Part shown: positions 1 to 11,513 of the stretch, one piece after another
Layout: each line of letters opens with the position of its first letter
How positions within the stretch are numbered: position 1 is the stretch's first letter
Source of the DNA: Thauera sp. 2A1
GTDB lineage: Bacteria > Pseudomonadota > Gammaproteobacteria > Burkholderiales > Rhodocyclaceae
Direction: 5' to 3'
Assembly: GCF_009469595.2 (NCBI RefSeq)
Contig: NZ_SSXV01000006.1
Span: forward strand, 62,001 to 126,000
DNA: 64,000 nt
The notes under the pieces: model-generated
Databases searched by the model: none
Told to the model about the DNA's origin: nothing
Seen by the model: only the letters and a program-made list of their open reading frames with translations
Position numbers and translations under genes: made by a program

Positions 1-868
1 GCAGTACGAAGGCGAGGAACTGGAGAAGAACGTCTTCTACACCGGCGCCGCGCCCAACCAGCAGGCGATCCCGGCGGTGGAGTACCTGATGAGCGAGGAG
101 GGCGGCGCCGCCAAGCGCTTCGTGCTGCTCGGCACCGACTACGTGTATCCGCGCACCACCAACAAGATCCTGCGCGCCTTCCTCAAGAGCAAGGGCGTGG
201 CCGATGCGGACATCATGGAGGACTACACCCCCTTCGGCCATTCCGACTATCAGACCATCATCGCCAACATCAAGAAGTTCGCCGCGGCGGGCAAGAAGAC
301 GGCGGTGATCTCGACGATCAACGGTGACTCCAATGTGCCTTTCTACAAGGAACTCGGCAACGCCGGCCTCAAGGCCACCGACGTGCCGGTGGTGGCGTTC
401 TCGGTCGGCGAAGAGGAGCTGCGCGGCGTCGATACGAAGCCCCTGGTCGGCCACCTGGCGGCGTGGAACTACTTCATGTCGTTGAAGAACCCGGAGAACG
501 CGGCCTTCGTGAAGAAGTATCGCGACTGGGCGAAGAAGAACGGCGTGCCCAACGCCGACACCGTGGTCACCAACGACCCGATGGAGGCGACCTACGTCGG
601 CATCTACATGTGGAAGCAGGCGGTGGAGAAGGCCAAGTCCACCGACACCGACAAGGTCATCGCCGCGCTTGGCGGCCAGACGGTCAAGGCGCCGTCCGGC
701 TTCACGCTGACCATGGACAAGACCAACCACCACCTGCACAAGCCGGTGTACATCGGCGAAGTGCGCGGCGACGGCCAGTTCGACGTGGTGTGGAAGACGA
801 AGGAGCCGATCCGCGCCCAGCCCTGGAGCCCGTTCATCCCGGGCAACGAGTCCAAGCAGGGGATCTGA
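1..868 (+). CDS. urtA: Urea ABC transporter substrate-binding protein UrtA, C-terminal part
   Basis: The reading frame is open from base 2 of the window, so the start and signal peptide lie upstream; about 288 residues remain of a family that is usually 410-430 residues. UrtA is the periplasmic type I binding protein that delivers urea to the UrtBC channel. Phrases typical of the family are visible: FYTGAAPNQQ near the start of the fragment, LLGTDYVYPRTTN, EDYTPFGHSDYQ and a C-terminal HHLHKPVYIGEV stretch. Assignment is strengthened by urtB, urtC, urtD and urtE following on the same strand. The related Leu/Ile/Val binding proteins are the only real alternative, and the accompanying urease operon argues against them. 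Confidence 0.93.
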   Translation, partial: QYEGEELEKNVFYTGAAPNQQAIPAVEYLMSEEGGAAKRFVLLGTDYVYPRTTNKILRAFLKSKGVADADIMEDYTPFGHSDYQTIIANIKKFAAAGKKTAVISTINGDSNVPFYKELGNAGLKATDVPVVAFSVGEEELRGVDTKPLVGHLAAWNYFMSLKNPENAAFVKKYRDWAKKNGVPNADTVVTNDPMEATYVGIYMWKQAVEKAKSTDTDKVIAALGGQTVKAPSGFTLTMDKTNHHLHKPVYIGEVRGDGQFDVVWKTKEPIRAQPWSPFIPGNESKQGI

Positions 869-900
869 GTCGCGACCTGCGGGCCTGACGTGTTTCTTCT

Positions 901-927
901 CGGGGCCGGCTGGTCTGCCCGGCCCCG
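901..927 (+). terminator. Hairpin between urtA and urtB, possible attenuator
   Basis: Nine-base perfect inverted repeat (CGGGGCCGG and CCGGCCCCG, 9-base loop) 32 bases after the urtA stop, without a T-run. A second GC-rich inverted repeat lies near 985-1010. A partial terminator or 3'-end stabiliser here would make the binding protein more abundant than the permeases, as is common in ABC operons; that role is inferred. Confidence 0.45.
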
Positions 928-1023
928 CGGTGGAGGGCGAGTCCACCGTGTGTGCGCAGACCGTTTCTCTCCTCCCGTGCAGCGCCTTGGGGCCGGCTCC
1001 GGCCGGCCCGTCTTTCCCTACGG

Positions 1024-2649
1024 ATGGGAATCCAGATGTTTCGACTGACACTGATGAAGCGAATTTTCGGGGTCGCGTTGTTGCTGACCCTGCTTGTCGC
1101 GCCAGCGCGGGCCGCGCTCGACCCGTCGCTGCTGGCCGGGTTTGCGGGCGATTTCCAGGGCCGCATGGCGGCCATCGAGGCGCTGGGCGTGGCGGGGGGC
1201 GACGATGCGCGCCGCGTGCTCGACGCGCTCGAGGCCGGCAGGCTGGGCGTCGTCGCCGGCCGGGCGGTGATCGTCGACGGCGACACCGTGCGCGATGCCG
1301 CGAGCGGCGAGGCGCTGGACCAGGGCGCCGGCGACATCGAACTCGTCACGCTCAACAACCGTGTGCGCCGCACGCTGGCGAATGCGCGCGCCGCGCTGGC
1401 ACTGACCTCGGCCGACCGTGCCGAACGCCTGAGTGCCGCGATCACGCTTGGCGACAATCCCAATGAAACCCTGCTGCCGGTGTTCGACCGCGCCCTGGCG
1501 GCAGAGACCGACGAAGAGATCCGCGGCATCGTGGCGCGCGCCGCCGCGCGCATCAAGCTGGCTTCGCCCGATCCGCTGACCCGCCTGCGCGCCGTGCGGG
1601 CGCTGGGCGAATCGTCCGATCCGGCGGTCAAGAACCTGCTCGAGGGCCTGCTGCAGAAGCGCGACGGCAACTGGGTGGAGCCGCATCCCGAGGTGCGCAC
1701 TGCGGCGAAGCTGGCGATCGACGACATCGAAGGCCGCATCGCCATCGCCGAGAGTGTCGGCACCGTGTTCTCCGGCCTGTCGCTGGGCTCCATCCTGCTG
1801 CTGGCCGCGCTCGGCCTGGCGATCACCTACGGCGTGATGGGCGTCATCAACATGGCGCACGGCGAGCTGCTGATGGTCGGCGCCTACGCCACCTTTTTGG
1901 TGCAGGGACTGTTCCGCAGCTACCTGCCTGCATACCTCGACTGGTACGTGGCGGCGGCGATCCCGGTCGCCTTCCTGTCGGCCGCACTGGTCGGCGTGGC
2001 GATGGAGCGGCTGGTGCTGCGCCACCTCTACGGCCGTCCGCTGGAAAGCCTGCTCGCCACCTGGGGCCTGTCGCTGGTGCTGATCCAGGCCGCGCGCGTG
2101 ATCTTCGGCCCGCAGAACCTGGAACTGGCCAACCCCTCGTGGATGTCGGGCGGCGTCGAGCTGGCCGCCGGCGTGGTGCTGCCGTACAACCGCATCGTCA
2201 TCATCGGCTTCGCGGTGTTCGTGCTGGTGCTGATCTGGCTGATGATGCAGAAGACGCGGCTGGGCATGTTCGTGCGCGCGGTGACGCAGAACCGGCCGAT
2301 GGCCGGCTGCGTCGGCGTGCCCACCGCGCGTGTCGACACGCTGGCCTTCGCCATCGGTTGCGGCGTGGCCGGGCTGGGCGGGCTGGCGCTGTCGCAGATC
2401 GCCAACGTCGGCCCGGCAATGGGCACCGGCTACATCGTCGATGCCTTCATGGTCGTCGTGCTCGGCGGTGTCGGCCAGTTGGCCGGTGCGGTATGGGCGG
2501 CGCTCGGGTTGGGCATCGTCTCCAAGTTCCTCGAAGGCTGGGCCGGCGCGGTGATCGCCAAGATCCTGGTGCTGGTCTTCATCATCGTCTTCATCCAGAA
2601 GCGTCCGCAGGGCATCTTCGCCCTCAAGGGCCGCTTCGCCGACAGTTGA
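1024..2649 (+). CDS. urtB: Urea ABC transporter permease UrtB
   Basis: Inner-membrane permease of the urea importer, forming the channel with UrtC. The 541-residue product has the two-part layout of UrtB: a signal peptide (hydrophobic FGVALLLTLLV followed by ARA), an extracytoplasmic alpha-helical domain of about 200 residues rich in Ala/Leu/Arg, then from about residue 245 a LivH-type membrane domain with the family phrases GVMGVINMAHGELLMVGAY and VVVLGGVGQLAGAVWAA. ATG 1024 is preferred over the in-frame upstream ATG 952, because it places the signal peptide near the N-terminus; ATG 1036, which has GGATGGGA ahead of it, is equally possible. Seven bases separate it from urtC. Confidence 0.93.
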   Translation: MGIQMFRLTLMKRIFGVALLLTLLVAPARAALDPSLLAGFAGDFQGRMAAIEALGVAGGDDARRVLDALEAGRLGVVAGRAVIVDGDTVRDAASGEALDQGAGDIELVTLNNRVRRTLANARAALALTSADRAERLSAAITLGDNPNETLLPVFDRALAAETDEEIRGIVARAAARIKLASPDPLTRLRAVRALGESSDPAVKNLLEGLLQKRDGNWVEPHPEVRTAAKLAIDDIEGRIAIAESVGTVFSGLSLGSILLLAALGLAITYGVMGVINMAHGELLMVGAYATFLVQGLFRSYLPAYLDWYVAAAIPVAFLSAALVGVAMERLVLRHLYGRPLESLLATWGLSLVLIQAARVIFGPQNLELANPSWMSGGVELAAGVVLPYNRIVIIGFAVFVLVLIWLMMQKTRLGMFVRAVTQNRPMAGCVGVPTARVDTLAFAIGCGVAGLGGLALSQIANVGPAMGTGYIVDAFMVVVLGGVGQLAGAVWAALGLGIVSKFLEGWAGAVIAKILVLVFIIVFIQKRPQGIFALKGRFADS

Positions 2650-2656
2650 GGCCGCC

Positions 2657-3867
2657 ATGCGCACCCCCTTCACCGTCAGACTGCTTCGCAGCACGCCGAA
2701 GTCCGGCTGGCTGGCGATCGCAGTCTTCGCCGCGATCACGCTCATCGGCGTGCCGCTCGCCCACCTCGCGCTGCCGGAGTCGAGCCCGCTGCACCTGTCG
2801 GCCTACACCGTCGGCCTGCTCGGCAAGATCCTGTGCTACATGGTCGTCGCCGTGGCGATGGACCTGATCTGGGGCTACGCCGGCATCCTGAGCCTCGGTC
2901 ACGGCCTGTTCTTCGCTCTCGGCGGCTACGCCTTCGGCATGTACCTGATGCGCCAGATCGGCCGCGACGGCAGCTACGGCGCCGAACTGCCCGACTTCAT
3001 GGTGTTCCTCGACTGGAAGGAGCTGCCCTGGTACTGGGCCGGGTCGGACTCCTTCCTGTGGGCGCTGTTCCTGGTCGTCGCGCTGCCCGGCGTCGTCGCC
3101 TTCGTGTTCGGCTGGTTCGCGTTCCGTTCGCGCATCAAGGGCGTGTATTTCTCGATCATCACCCAGGCGCTGACCTATGCCGCGATGCTGCTGTTCTTCC
3201 GCAACGAGACCGGCTTCGGCGGCAACAACGGCTTTACCGACTTCAAGCGCATCCTCGGTCATGACATCACGTCGCCCGAGATGCGGGTGACGCTGTTCGC
3301 GCTGTCCGCTGCCTTGCTGATCGCCTGCCTGGTGCTGGGCCGCTACCTCGTCAGCTCGCGCTTTGGCCGCGTGCTGGCGGCGATCCGCGACGCCGAGAGC
3401 CGCGTCATGTTCATCGGCTACAACCCGCTGCACTACAAGCTCTTCATGTGGACGCTGTCGGCCATGCTGTGCGGCTTGGCCGGTGCGCTCTACGTGCCAC
3501 AGGTGGGGATCATCAATCCGTCGGAGATGAGCCCGGCCAACTCGATCGAGATCGCGGTGTGGGTCGCGGTCGGTGGGCGCGGCACCTTGATCGGTGCGGT
3601 GCTCGGCGCGGGCATCGTCAACCTGGCGAAGAGCTTCTTCACCGTCACCGTGCCGGAGTACTGGCCCTTCTTCCTCGGCTTCCTGTTCATCGCCGTCACG
3701 TTGTATTTGCCCGACGGCGTGGTCGGCCTGTGGCGCAAGCTGCGCGCCCGGCGCGCGCTGGCCGCTGCGCCGGATGCGGCCGAGTCGAGTGTTGCCGGGT
3801 CGAGTTCCGCCGCCGAGAAGGCCGATGCTGGGCCGGCCAACGTCACCGTTCCGAAGGGAGCCACCGC

Positions 3868-3871
<4 letters not shown>
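2657..3871 (+). CDS. urtC: Urea ABC transporter permease UrtC
   Basis: Second inner-membrane permease of the urea importer, LivM type, 404 residues. About ten hydrophobic segments are visible. Family markers are MDLIWGYAGILSLGHGLFFA (about residues 72-91), the loop RNETGFGGNNGFTDFK, and FVGYN-like FIGYNPLHYKLFMWT. A C-terminal tail rich in Ala, Ser and Glu (about residues 365-400) is hydrophilic and probably cytoplasmic. The stop codon overlaps the urtD start (ATGA at 3868-3871), which points to translational coupling of the channel and its ATPase. Confidence 0.94.
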
Positions 3872-4746
<875 letters not shown>

Positions 4747-4787
4747 TTTTTGTTTGGGTTCGGGGTTGGGAGTTGGGGGTATTAACC

Positions 4788-4883
4788 GCCGGCTGCGCAG
4801 GGTATTCCTTCCGAAGGCTGCGGAACTCGCCCTTCGGGCTCAGACAGTCCTCGCCTTCTCCAGGAATACCCCGCACAGCCGGC
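4788..4883 (+). repeat. Hairpin-armed dispersed repeat, copy 1
   Basis: Ninety-six-base element in the urtD-urtE gap. Outer arms of 22 bases (4788-4809 and 4862-4883) pair at 20 of 22 positions. The centre holds the core shared with the two other copies: GGCTGCGGAACTCGCC, a small GCCC-TTC-GGGC hairpin, then CAGACAGTCCTCGCC. The two arm mismatches are C-A and A-C on this strand, hence G-U wobbles on the opposite strand. It encodes no protein that I recognise. Confidence 0.85.
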
Positions 4884-4983
4884 TTGGCTTGGGTAATGGA
4901 AGAACGTTTAGTAAACCCAGCTAGATGGATGAGCAATTGAGCTGCGTCGTGCTTCTCGGGAAGCGGATAACCGCGGACGTCAA

Positions 4984-5086
4984 GCGGGCCATGCTGGGTG
5001 TTTGTGGAGAGGGCGAGGACTGTCTGAGCCGAGCGCAGCGAAGGCGAGTTCCGCAGCCCTCGGAACAAACACCCGGTGTGGCCCGC
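4984..5086 (-). repeat. Hairpin-armed dispersed repeat, copy 2 (inverted)
   Basis: Same core as copy 1 but in the opposite orientation (plus strand reads GGCGAGGACTGTCTGAGCC). Arms 4984-5005 and 5065-5086 pair over 22 positions with three non-Watson-Crick pairs, all G-U on the plus strand. The inner loop is slightly longer than in the other copies (TTCGCTGCGCTCGGC instead of CTTCGGGC). It ends 35 bases before urtE, so it lies in the probable leader of that gene. Copies 1 and 2 face each other in opposite orientation across about 100 bases. Confidence 0.85.
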
Positions 5087-5121
5087 GGTTAGCAGCACCC
5101 TCGCCGATCAAGAGAGAAAAA

Positions 5122-6715
<1,594 letters not shown>

Positions 6716-6748
6716 GCGGACTCGGCGCGCCCGGCTGAGGGCGGCGCG

Positions 6749-7429
6749 TTGAGCCTGCCCGCGTCCGCCCTCGCCGCGATCTGGCTGACGCTGGAGCTGG
6801 CGTCGCTGACCACCGTGCTGCTGCTGCTGATCGGCACGCCAATCGCCTGGTGGCTGGCGCGCACGCGCTCGCGCCTGAAGGGAGTGGTGGGCGCGGTGGT
6901 GGCGCTGCCGCTGGTGCTGCCGCCCACCGTGATCGGCTTCTACCTGCTGGTGGCGATGGGGCCGCACGGGCCGGTCGGCCGGCTGACAGAGGCGCTGGGG
7001 CTGGGCGTGCTGCCCTTCACTTTCGCCGGGCTGGTCGTCGGCTCGGTGTTCTATTCGCTGCCTTTCGTCGTGCAGCCGCTGCACAACGCCTTCGAGGCGA
7101 TCGGCGAGCGCCCGCTGGAAGTGGCCGCCACGCTGCGCGCCGGACCTTGGGACAGCTTCTTCAGCGTGGTGCTGCCGCTGGCGCGGCCGGGCTTCGTCAC
7201 CGCGTCCATCCTCGGCTTCGCCCACACGGTGGGCGAGTTCGGCGTGGTGCTGATGCTGGGCGGCAACATCCCCGGGAAGACTCGCACGGTGTCGGTGCAG
7301 ATCTTCGACCATGTCGAGGCGATGGAGTACGCCCAGGCGCACTGGCTCGCCGGCGGCATGCTGCTGTTCTCCTTCGTGGTGCTGCTCGCCCTGTATTCCA
7401 GCCGGCGCATGCGGCCGGGGCTGGGCTGA
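6749..7429 (+). CDS. modB: Molybdate ABC transporter permease ModB
   Basis: Inner-membrane channel of the molybdate importer, 226 residues with five to six hydrophobic helices. The cytoplasmic coupling motif is present as EAAxxLRAG-like [20 protein letters not shown], followed by [19 protein letters not shown], both typical of ModB. The start appears to be TTG 6749, preceded by GAGGG at about 6738; no ATG in frame would preserve the first helix. It lies 33 bases after modA and six bases before modC, so the three form one operon. Confidence 0.93.
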   Translation: MSLPASALAAIWLTLELASLTTVLLLLIGTPIAWWLARTRSRLKGVVGAVVALPLVLPPTVIGFYLLVAMGPHGPVGRLTEALGLGVLPFTFAGLVVGSVFYSLPFVVQPLHNAFEAIGERPLEVAATLRAGPWDSFFSVVLPLARPGFVTASILGFAHTVGEFGVVLMLGGNIPGKTRTVSVQIFDHVEAMEYAQAHWLAGGMLLFSFVVLLALYSSRRMRPGLG

Positions 7430-7434
7430 GGTCG

Positions 7435-8559
7435 ATGCGCATGGAGCGTCAGGGGGGCCAACCGGCCGCTGCGGCGTCTGCCATCGAGGGCGGCATCCGC
7501 GCGCGCTTTGCCGTCGGCTACCCCGGCTTTGCGCTGGACGTCGATCTGCAACTTCCCGCGCGCGGCGTCACCGCGCTGTTCGGGCATTCCGGCTCGGGCA
7601 AGACCACCTGCCTGCGCTGCATCGCCGGACTGGAACAGGGCGCGCAGGGGCGCATCGAGGTGAATGGCGAACTCTGGCAGGACAGCGCGGCGGGCGTCTT
7701 CGTGCCCACCCACAAGCGGTCGCTGGGTTACGTTTTCCAGGAGGCAAGCCTGTTTCCGCACCTGTCCGTGCGGCGCAACCTGGAATACGGCATGCGCCGC
7801 GCGGGCGCGGGCAAGGTGTCGTGGGCGCAGGCGGTGGAACTGCTCGGCATCGGCCATCTGCTCGAACGCATGCCGGACAGGCTGTCGGGTGGCGAGCGCC
7901 AGCGCGTGGGCGTGGTCCGCGCGCTGCTCACCAGCCCGCGACTGCTGCTGATGGACGAGCCGCTGGCGGCGCTGGACCTGCGGCTCAAGCGCGAGATCCT
8001 GCCCTACCTGGAGCGGCTGCATGGCGAGCTCGACATCCCGGTGATCTACGTCAGCCACTCGCCGGACGAAGTGGCACGCCTGGCCGACCACGTCGTGCTG
8101 CTGGACCAGGGCAGGGTGGTGGCACAGGGGCCGCTCACCGACACGCTGGCGCGGCTGGATCTGCCCGCCGTGTTCAGCGACGACGCCGGCGCGGTGGTGG
8201 AGGCGGTCGTCGCCGCGCATGACGAGCACTACCACCTGACGCGGCTGGATTTCACCGGCGGCAGCGTGCTCGTCGCCCGCCGTCCGGAACCGCTCGGCCA
8301 CCGCCTGCGCTTTCGCGTGAATGCGCGCGACGTCAGCCTCGCGAAGGAGAGGCTGGAAGGCAGCACCATCCTCAACCTGCTGCCGGTCACGGTTTTGGAT
8401 GTGGGCGACGCCGACACGCCCGCCCATGTGCTGGTGCGCGTCGACGCGCAGGGCACGCCGCTGCTGGCGCGCATCACGCGGCGCTCGTGCGAGCAACTGG
8501 GCATCGCGGCGGGGCGGCCGATGTGGGCGCAGATCAAGAGCGTGGCGCTGCTCGGGTGA
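7435..8559 (+). CDS. modC: Molybdate ABC transporter ATP-binding protein ModC
   Basis: ATPase of the molybdate importer, 374 residues. An N-terminal ABC domain carries Walker [10 protein letters not shown] (about residues 52-60), signature LSGGERQRV, Walker [13 protein letters not shown] and the switch histidine in YVSHSPDEV. After about residue 305 a C-terminal Mop/TOBE domain ([18 protein letters not shown]) follows, which in this family binds molybdate and allows feedback inhibition. ATG 7435 and ATG 7441 are both possible starts. The gene ends the mod operon; the next gene is 211 bases away. Confidence 0.93.
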   Translation: MRMERQGGQPAAAASAIEGGIRARFAVGYPGFALDVDLQLPARGVTALFGHSGSGKTTCLRCIAGLEQGAQGRIEVNGELWQDSAAGVFVPTHKRSLGYVFQEASLFPHLSVRRNLEYGMRRAGAGKVSWAQAVELLGIGHLLERMPDRLSGGERQRVGVVRALLTSPRLLLMDEPLAALDLRLKREILPYLERLHGELDIPVIYVSHSPDEVARLADHVVLLDQGRVVAQGPLTDTLARLDLPAVFSDDAGAVVEAVVAAHDEHYHLTRLDFTGGSVLVARRPEPLGHRLRFRVNARDVSLAKERLEGSTILNLLPVTVLDVGDADTPAHVLVRVDAQGTPLLARITRRSCEQLGIAAGRPMWAQIKSVALLG

Positions 8560-8770
8560 ATGGCGGCAAACCCTCGCGGCGACTGTGCGCCGACGGGGCT
8601 TGCAGCGGGATCGGCGTGGGCTATTGTTCAGTTCGACGGGGTTCGACGCTGCGCCGGTTGTGCCTGGCGGAACTTCGTGGTGGACGGTGCCCTGGGCAAC
8701 GAGCAGTCGCGTGGGCGCGACGGGGCAGCGCGGCACAGGATGGCGTGGGCAAGGTCAGGGAGGTTATTTC

Positions 8771-9565
8771 ATGCTGGCACCGGGAGCACTGATCCTCTGC
8801 AGCGGGAATGGGCCTGCAAGCCTTGGCTGTTTCGCCTTCCGTCATTCCAGGAAGAATGAGCTGTATGGGGTCATCGCCGCGCATGCGGCGACGCTCCAGA
8901 ACCCGGTGAGTTTCGGGGACGGCGACGTGTTCGGCGTCGTCACTGAAATCCACAAGAAGCTCGATACCGCGCTCGTGACGATAGGCCGGGCGGTGAATGC
9001 GGCGCTGCGCGAGGACAACTTCAGCGTCGTCGATTTCAATGCGCCGCTGACCGGCGTCTTTCCGTTCTCGGACTACTGGAAGCTGATCGAGGGAAGCCGG
9101 ACGCAGCGGCAGGAGCAGTGGTGGGCGAACAATGTGCGCATCCCCGTTCGCCACAGCGGCTTCAAGTCCAATCGTGTCGATCCGCCGGCCTTGCAGAAGA
9201 AGGGGGGCGAACGCGGGGCGGTGGCGTTCGGCACGAAACAGGCGAACATGGTGACCATGCGCGAGCGCACCTCGCGCGCCGGCGATTCCGGCGGGCCGGT
9301 GTTCACCCCCGCGCATCAGCTCGTCGGCTTCATCTCCATGGGCGGCGGCAAGACCGACTCGCGGCAGACGAGCATCGTGGTTGCCGAGCGGGTGTTTGCG
9401 GAACTGGGCCTGACGCTCGCCACCTGGCAGAACCGCGACGCGTGGCAGGCGACCCCGTCCCCGGCAAACACGGGCGCGCCCGCGTCATCGTCTTCGTCTT
9501 CCTCGTCGTCTTCCTCTTCGTCTGACGACGACCCGTTCTCCGGAATCTCGCTGGCGACCTGGTGA
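8771..9565 (+). CDS. Trypsin-like serine protease domain protein with poly-serine tail
   Basis: 264 residues. A chymotrypsin-type triad can be proposed: His38 in VIAAHAA, Asp65 in KLDTALVTI and Ser173 in RAGDSGGPVF, in the right order and with the classical GDSGGP active site. No convincing signal peptide precedes the domain, so a cytoplasmic location is possible. The C-terminus has a run of 13 serines (codons 9485-9523, mixed serine codons) followed by three [13 protein letters not shown] a short tail. The start ATG 8771 has a good GGGAGG seven bases upstream. It is transcribed alone after modC. The specific substrate is unknown; the Ser/Asp tail may be a linker or interaction tag. Confidence 0.7.
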   Translation: MLAPGALILCSGNGPASLGCFAFRHSRKNELYGVIAAHAATLQNPVSFGDGDVFGVVTEIHKKLDTALVTIGRAVNAALREDNFSVVDFNAPLTGVFPFSDYWKLIEGSRTQRQEQWWANNVRIPVRHSGFKSNRVDPPALQKKGGERGAVAFGTKQANMVTMRERTSRAGDSGGPVFTPAHQLVGFISMGGGKTDSRQTSIVVAERVFAELGLTLATWQNRDAWQATPSPANTGAPASSSSSSSSSSSSSDDDPFSGISLATW

Positions 9566-9671
9566 GCGGCCGCCACGACGGGCGCGAGCGTCAGGGACGG
9601 TAGCGGAGGGCCGCACGCGACGCGTGGCTGGCGCGCGGTTGGTGGGCGGAGCTCGCGGCTAGAATGCGGGC

Positions 9672-10343
9672 ATGGCCGAAGCCCCCACGCCCTTGCCGCC
9701 CGCCTGTCCGGTCTGTCTCGCCGATTCGCCGCGCCATTTCATGCGTGTCGGCGCGTCCGACTACGGGCGCTGCGACGTGTGCGAGGCCACCTTCCTGCTG
9801 CCACACCAGCTTCCGACGGCGGAGCGGGAGCGCGCCGAATACGAGCGGCATCGCAACGAAGCCGATGATGCGGGCTACCTCAGCTTTCTCGCGCGCCTCT
9901 CGGCGCCGCTGCTGGCGAGGCTCGCGCCGGCGTGCGAAGGGCTGGATTTCGGCTGTGGTCCGGGGCCTGTGCTGGCCCGGATGCTGCGGAACGCCGGCCA
10001 TGCGGTTGCGCTGTACGACCCCTTCTTCGAGCCCGATCGGTCGGTGCTGCAACGCCGCTACGATTTCGTCACCTGCACCGAGGTCGTCGAGCACTTTCAC
10101 CATCCGGCCCAGGAGTTCGCCCGGCTCGATGCGCTGCTGCGCCCCGGTGGCTGGCTGGGCATCATGACCTGCTTCCAGACCGACGATGCCCGCTTCGCGC
10201 GTTGGCATTACCGCCGCGATCCGACGCATGTGGTGTTCTACCGCGAGGCGACGTTCCGCGTCATCGCGCGGAAATACGGCTGGTCGTGCGAAATTCCGGC
10301 GAAGGATGTGGTGCTGATGCGCAAGCGCCCTCCGCCGGCCTGA
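9672..10343 (+). CDS. Class I SAM-dependent methyltransferase with N-terminal zinc-ribbon-like motif
   Basis: 223 residues. The N-terminus has two cysteine pairs, CPVC (residues 12-15) and CDVC (34-37), which look like a metal-binding ribbon. The methyltransferase domain has motif I LDFGCGPG (about 90-97), an acidic end of strand 2 in LYDPFF, and the motif III-like CTEVVEHFHHP, as in UbiE/Methyltransf_23 proteins. The HFHHP and WHYRRDPTHVVFY segments are common in a family of uncharacterised Cys-motif methyltransferases in proteobacteria. Substrate unknown. It converges with the PEP-CTERM gene, sharing a terminator-like palindrome. Confidence 0.8.
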   Translation: MAEAPTPLPPACPVCLADSPRHFMRVGASDYGRCDVCEATFLLPHQLPTAERERAEYERHRNEADDAGYLSFLARLSAPLLARLAPACEGLDFGCGPGPVLARMLRNAGHAVALYDPFFEPDRSVLQRRYDFVTCTEVVEHFHHPAQEFARLDALLRPGGWLGIMTCFQTDDARFARWHYRRDPTHVVFYREATFRVIARKYGWSCEIPAKDVVLMRKRPPPA

Positions 10344-10362
10344 GCATGCCGGCGGAGGGCGC
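10325..10362. terminator. Bidirectional terminator-like palindrome between convergent genes
   Basis: Perfect 15-base inverted repeat (GCGCCCTCCGCCGGC and its complement) with an 8-base loop. It overlaps the last codons of the methyltransferase gene and ends 24 bases before the end of the convergent PEP-CTERM gene. No T-run follows on either strand, so termination might depend on other factors. Confidence 0.6.
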
Positions 10363-10385
10363 GCTGCGCGTATGGAGTGGCCCGT

Positions 10386-11264
10386 TCAGCGCGTGCGGCG
10401 CCGGCTGGCGCCCAGGGCGCCGATGGCGGCGATGCCCAGCAGTGCCAGCGTGCCCGGCTCGGGAACGCTCGTTTCCGGGCTGGCCGGATCCCGCGCCCAG
10501 ACGGTGATGTGCGACAGGCCGGCCGGGTTCTTGAGTCCGTCCTTGCCGCCCGCGCGCAACGTGCCCGTAACGTCATACGTTCCCGCCCAGTTCATCACCG
10601 GCGTCGCCGCTGTCGGGTGCGTTACGCCGAACTGCTCGGCGGTGAAGTCGTAGACGGCGAAGGCGTTGGCTGACTTGAAAACGAGGGCGAACTGGTCGAA
10701 GTAGTTCTTGCCGAGAACGGTGCTCGCGCGTTGGGCCACGGTGGCATCGGGCGTCAGCGCCCAGGAGCCCTTGCCCGCGCTGTCGACCGTCGCGGTGAAG
10801 AACGAGCTCAGCACGATGCTGGTGTCCCCGCCCACGGCAGAAGGCGTGAATGTGCCTTTGGAGGGGTCGAACTTGCCGAGCATGATCCAGCCCGGATCGT
10901 CCGCCGCGCCGTCGTTGTCGAGGTCGGAAAGCGGGTGGGCGTCCGTGATGAAGGCTCCGCTGGGGAAAATGATCCGGCCGGTGCTGACCTGGAAACCGCC
11001 GTTGAGCAGCCCATCGTTCTGCCAGCCCAGGTTGTCCTGCGGGTAGTAGCCGTCGTTGCCCGAATAGGCGCCGGCGCAGGCTGCTGCGTTGAGCGACAGG
11101 TTCGACGCGATCGTGGTCAGCGTGGCGCCTGCGGTGGTGTCGCTGTACTGAGCCACGCTGGTGACTTTCACGTCGTTCAGATTGCAGGGGAGCAGACTTG
11201 TGGCTTGAGCCGTGCCAGCCGCAGCGATGAGTGACGCCGACAGGAGGAGTTGGGTGAGTTTCAT
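10386..11264 (-). CDS. PEP-CTERM sorting domain protein, exported
   Basis: 292 residues. Signal peptide MKLTQLLLSASLIAAAGTAQA, then a Ser/Thr/Asp/Gly-rich exported body, and at the C-terminus the tripartite sorting signal: VPEPGT, a hydrophobic helix LALLGIAAIGALGA, and basic SRRRTR. In PEP-CTERM systems the signal is recognised by an exosortase and the proteins are linked with exopolysaccharide and floc formation; the exosortase genes are not in this window. ATG 11264 is preferred to the upstream ATG 11330 because it begins the signal peptide and lies just downstream of a sigma-54 promoter. The body matches no domain I recognise. Confidence 0.88.
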   Translation of the reverse strand: MKLTQLLLSASLIAAAGTAQATSLLPCNLNDVKVTSVAQYSDTTAGATLTTIASNLSLNAAACAGAYSGNDGYYPQDNLGWQNDGLLNGGFQVSTGRIIFPSGAFITDAHPLSDLDNDGAADDPGWIMLGKFDPSKGTFTPSAVGGDTSIVLSSFFTATVDSAGKGSWALTPDATVAQRASTVLGKNYFDQFALVFKSANAFAVYDFTAEQFGVTHPTAATPVMNWAGTYDVTGTLRAGGKDGLKNPAGLSHITVWARDPASPETSVPEPGTLALLGIAAIGALGASRRRTR

Positions 11265-11302
11265 ATTGAATGTCCGCGGAGGGTTGTTTGCTGCTGCGGT
11301 CA

Positions 11303-11317
11303 GCAGGCTTCGTGCCA
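11303..11317 (-). promoter_or_regulatory. Sigma-54 (RpoN) promoter of the PEP-CTERM gene
   Basis: On the minus strand the sequence reads TGGCACGAAGCCTGC, matching the RpoN consensus TGGCACG-N4-TTGC at every fixed position except one. The GG and GC are spaced correctly. Transcription would start near 11291, giving a leader of about 27 bases before ATG 11264. RpoN control of PEP-CTERM genes is established in floc-forming betaproteobacteria (PrsK/PrsR). Confidence 0.75.
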
Positions 11318-11497
11318 GAGTTCTTATCAAACTGATTTATATGATCTTTTACGGCGGCGGAGGGCTCCTCTGGCCGTCCATGTAAAATAATTCAGAAAAA
11401 ACGTTTAAAAACAATTTATTGAAACGTAATTCCGCCTTGACCTGGCCTGGCGGGCGAGGACTTAAGTCACTAAGTCAATAAGCGGGGTTTTGTATTT

Positions 11498-11513
11498 CGT
11501 GACTCCTGTCACG
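11498..11513. promoter_or_regulatory. Perfect dyad, candidate enhancer-binding site
   Basis: CGTGACTCCTGTCACG is a perfect inverted repeat (CGTGAC-N4-GTCACG). It lies about 185 bases upstream of the sigma-54 promoter of the PEP-CTERM gene, a normal distance for an activator of RpoN. Nearby TAAGTCA repeats (about 11463-11477) may be related half sites. It could also belong to the ure side. Confidence 0.4.
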
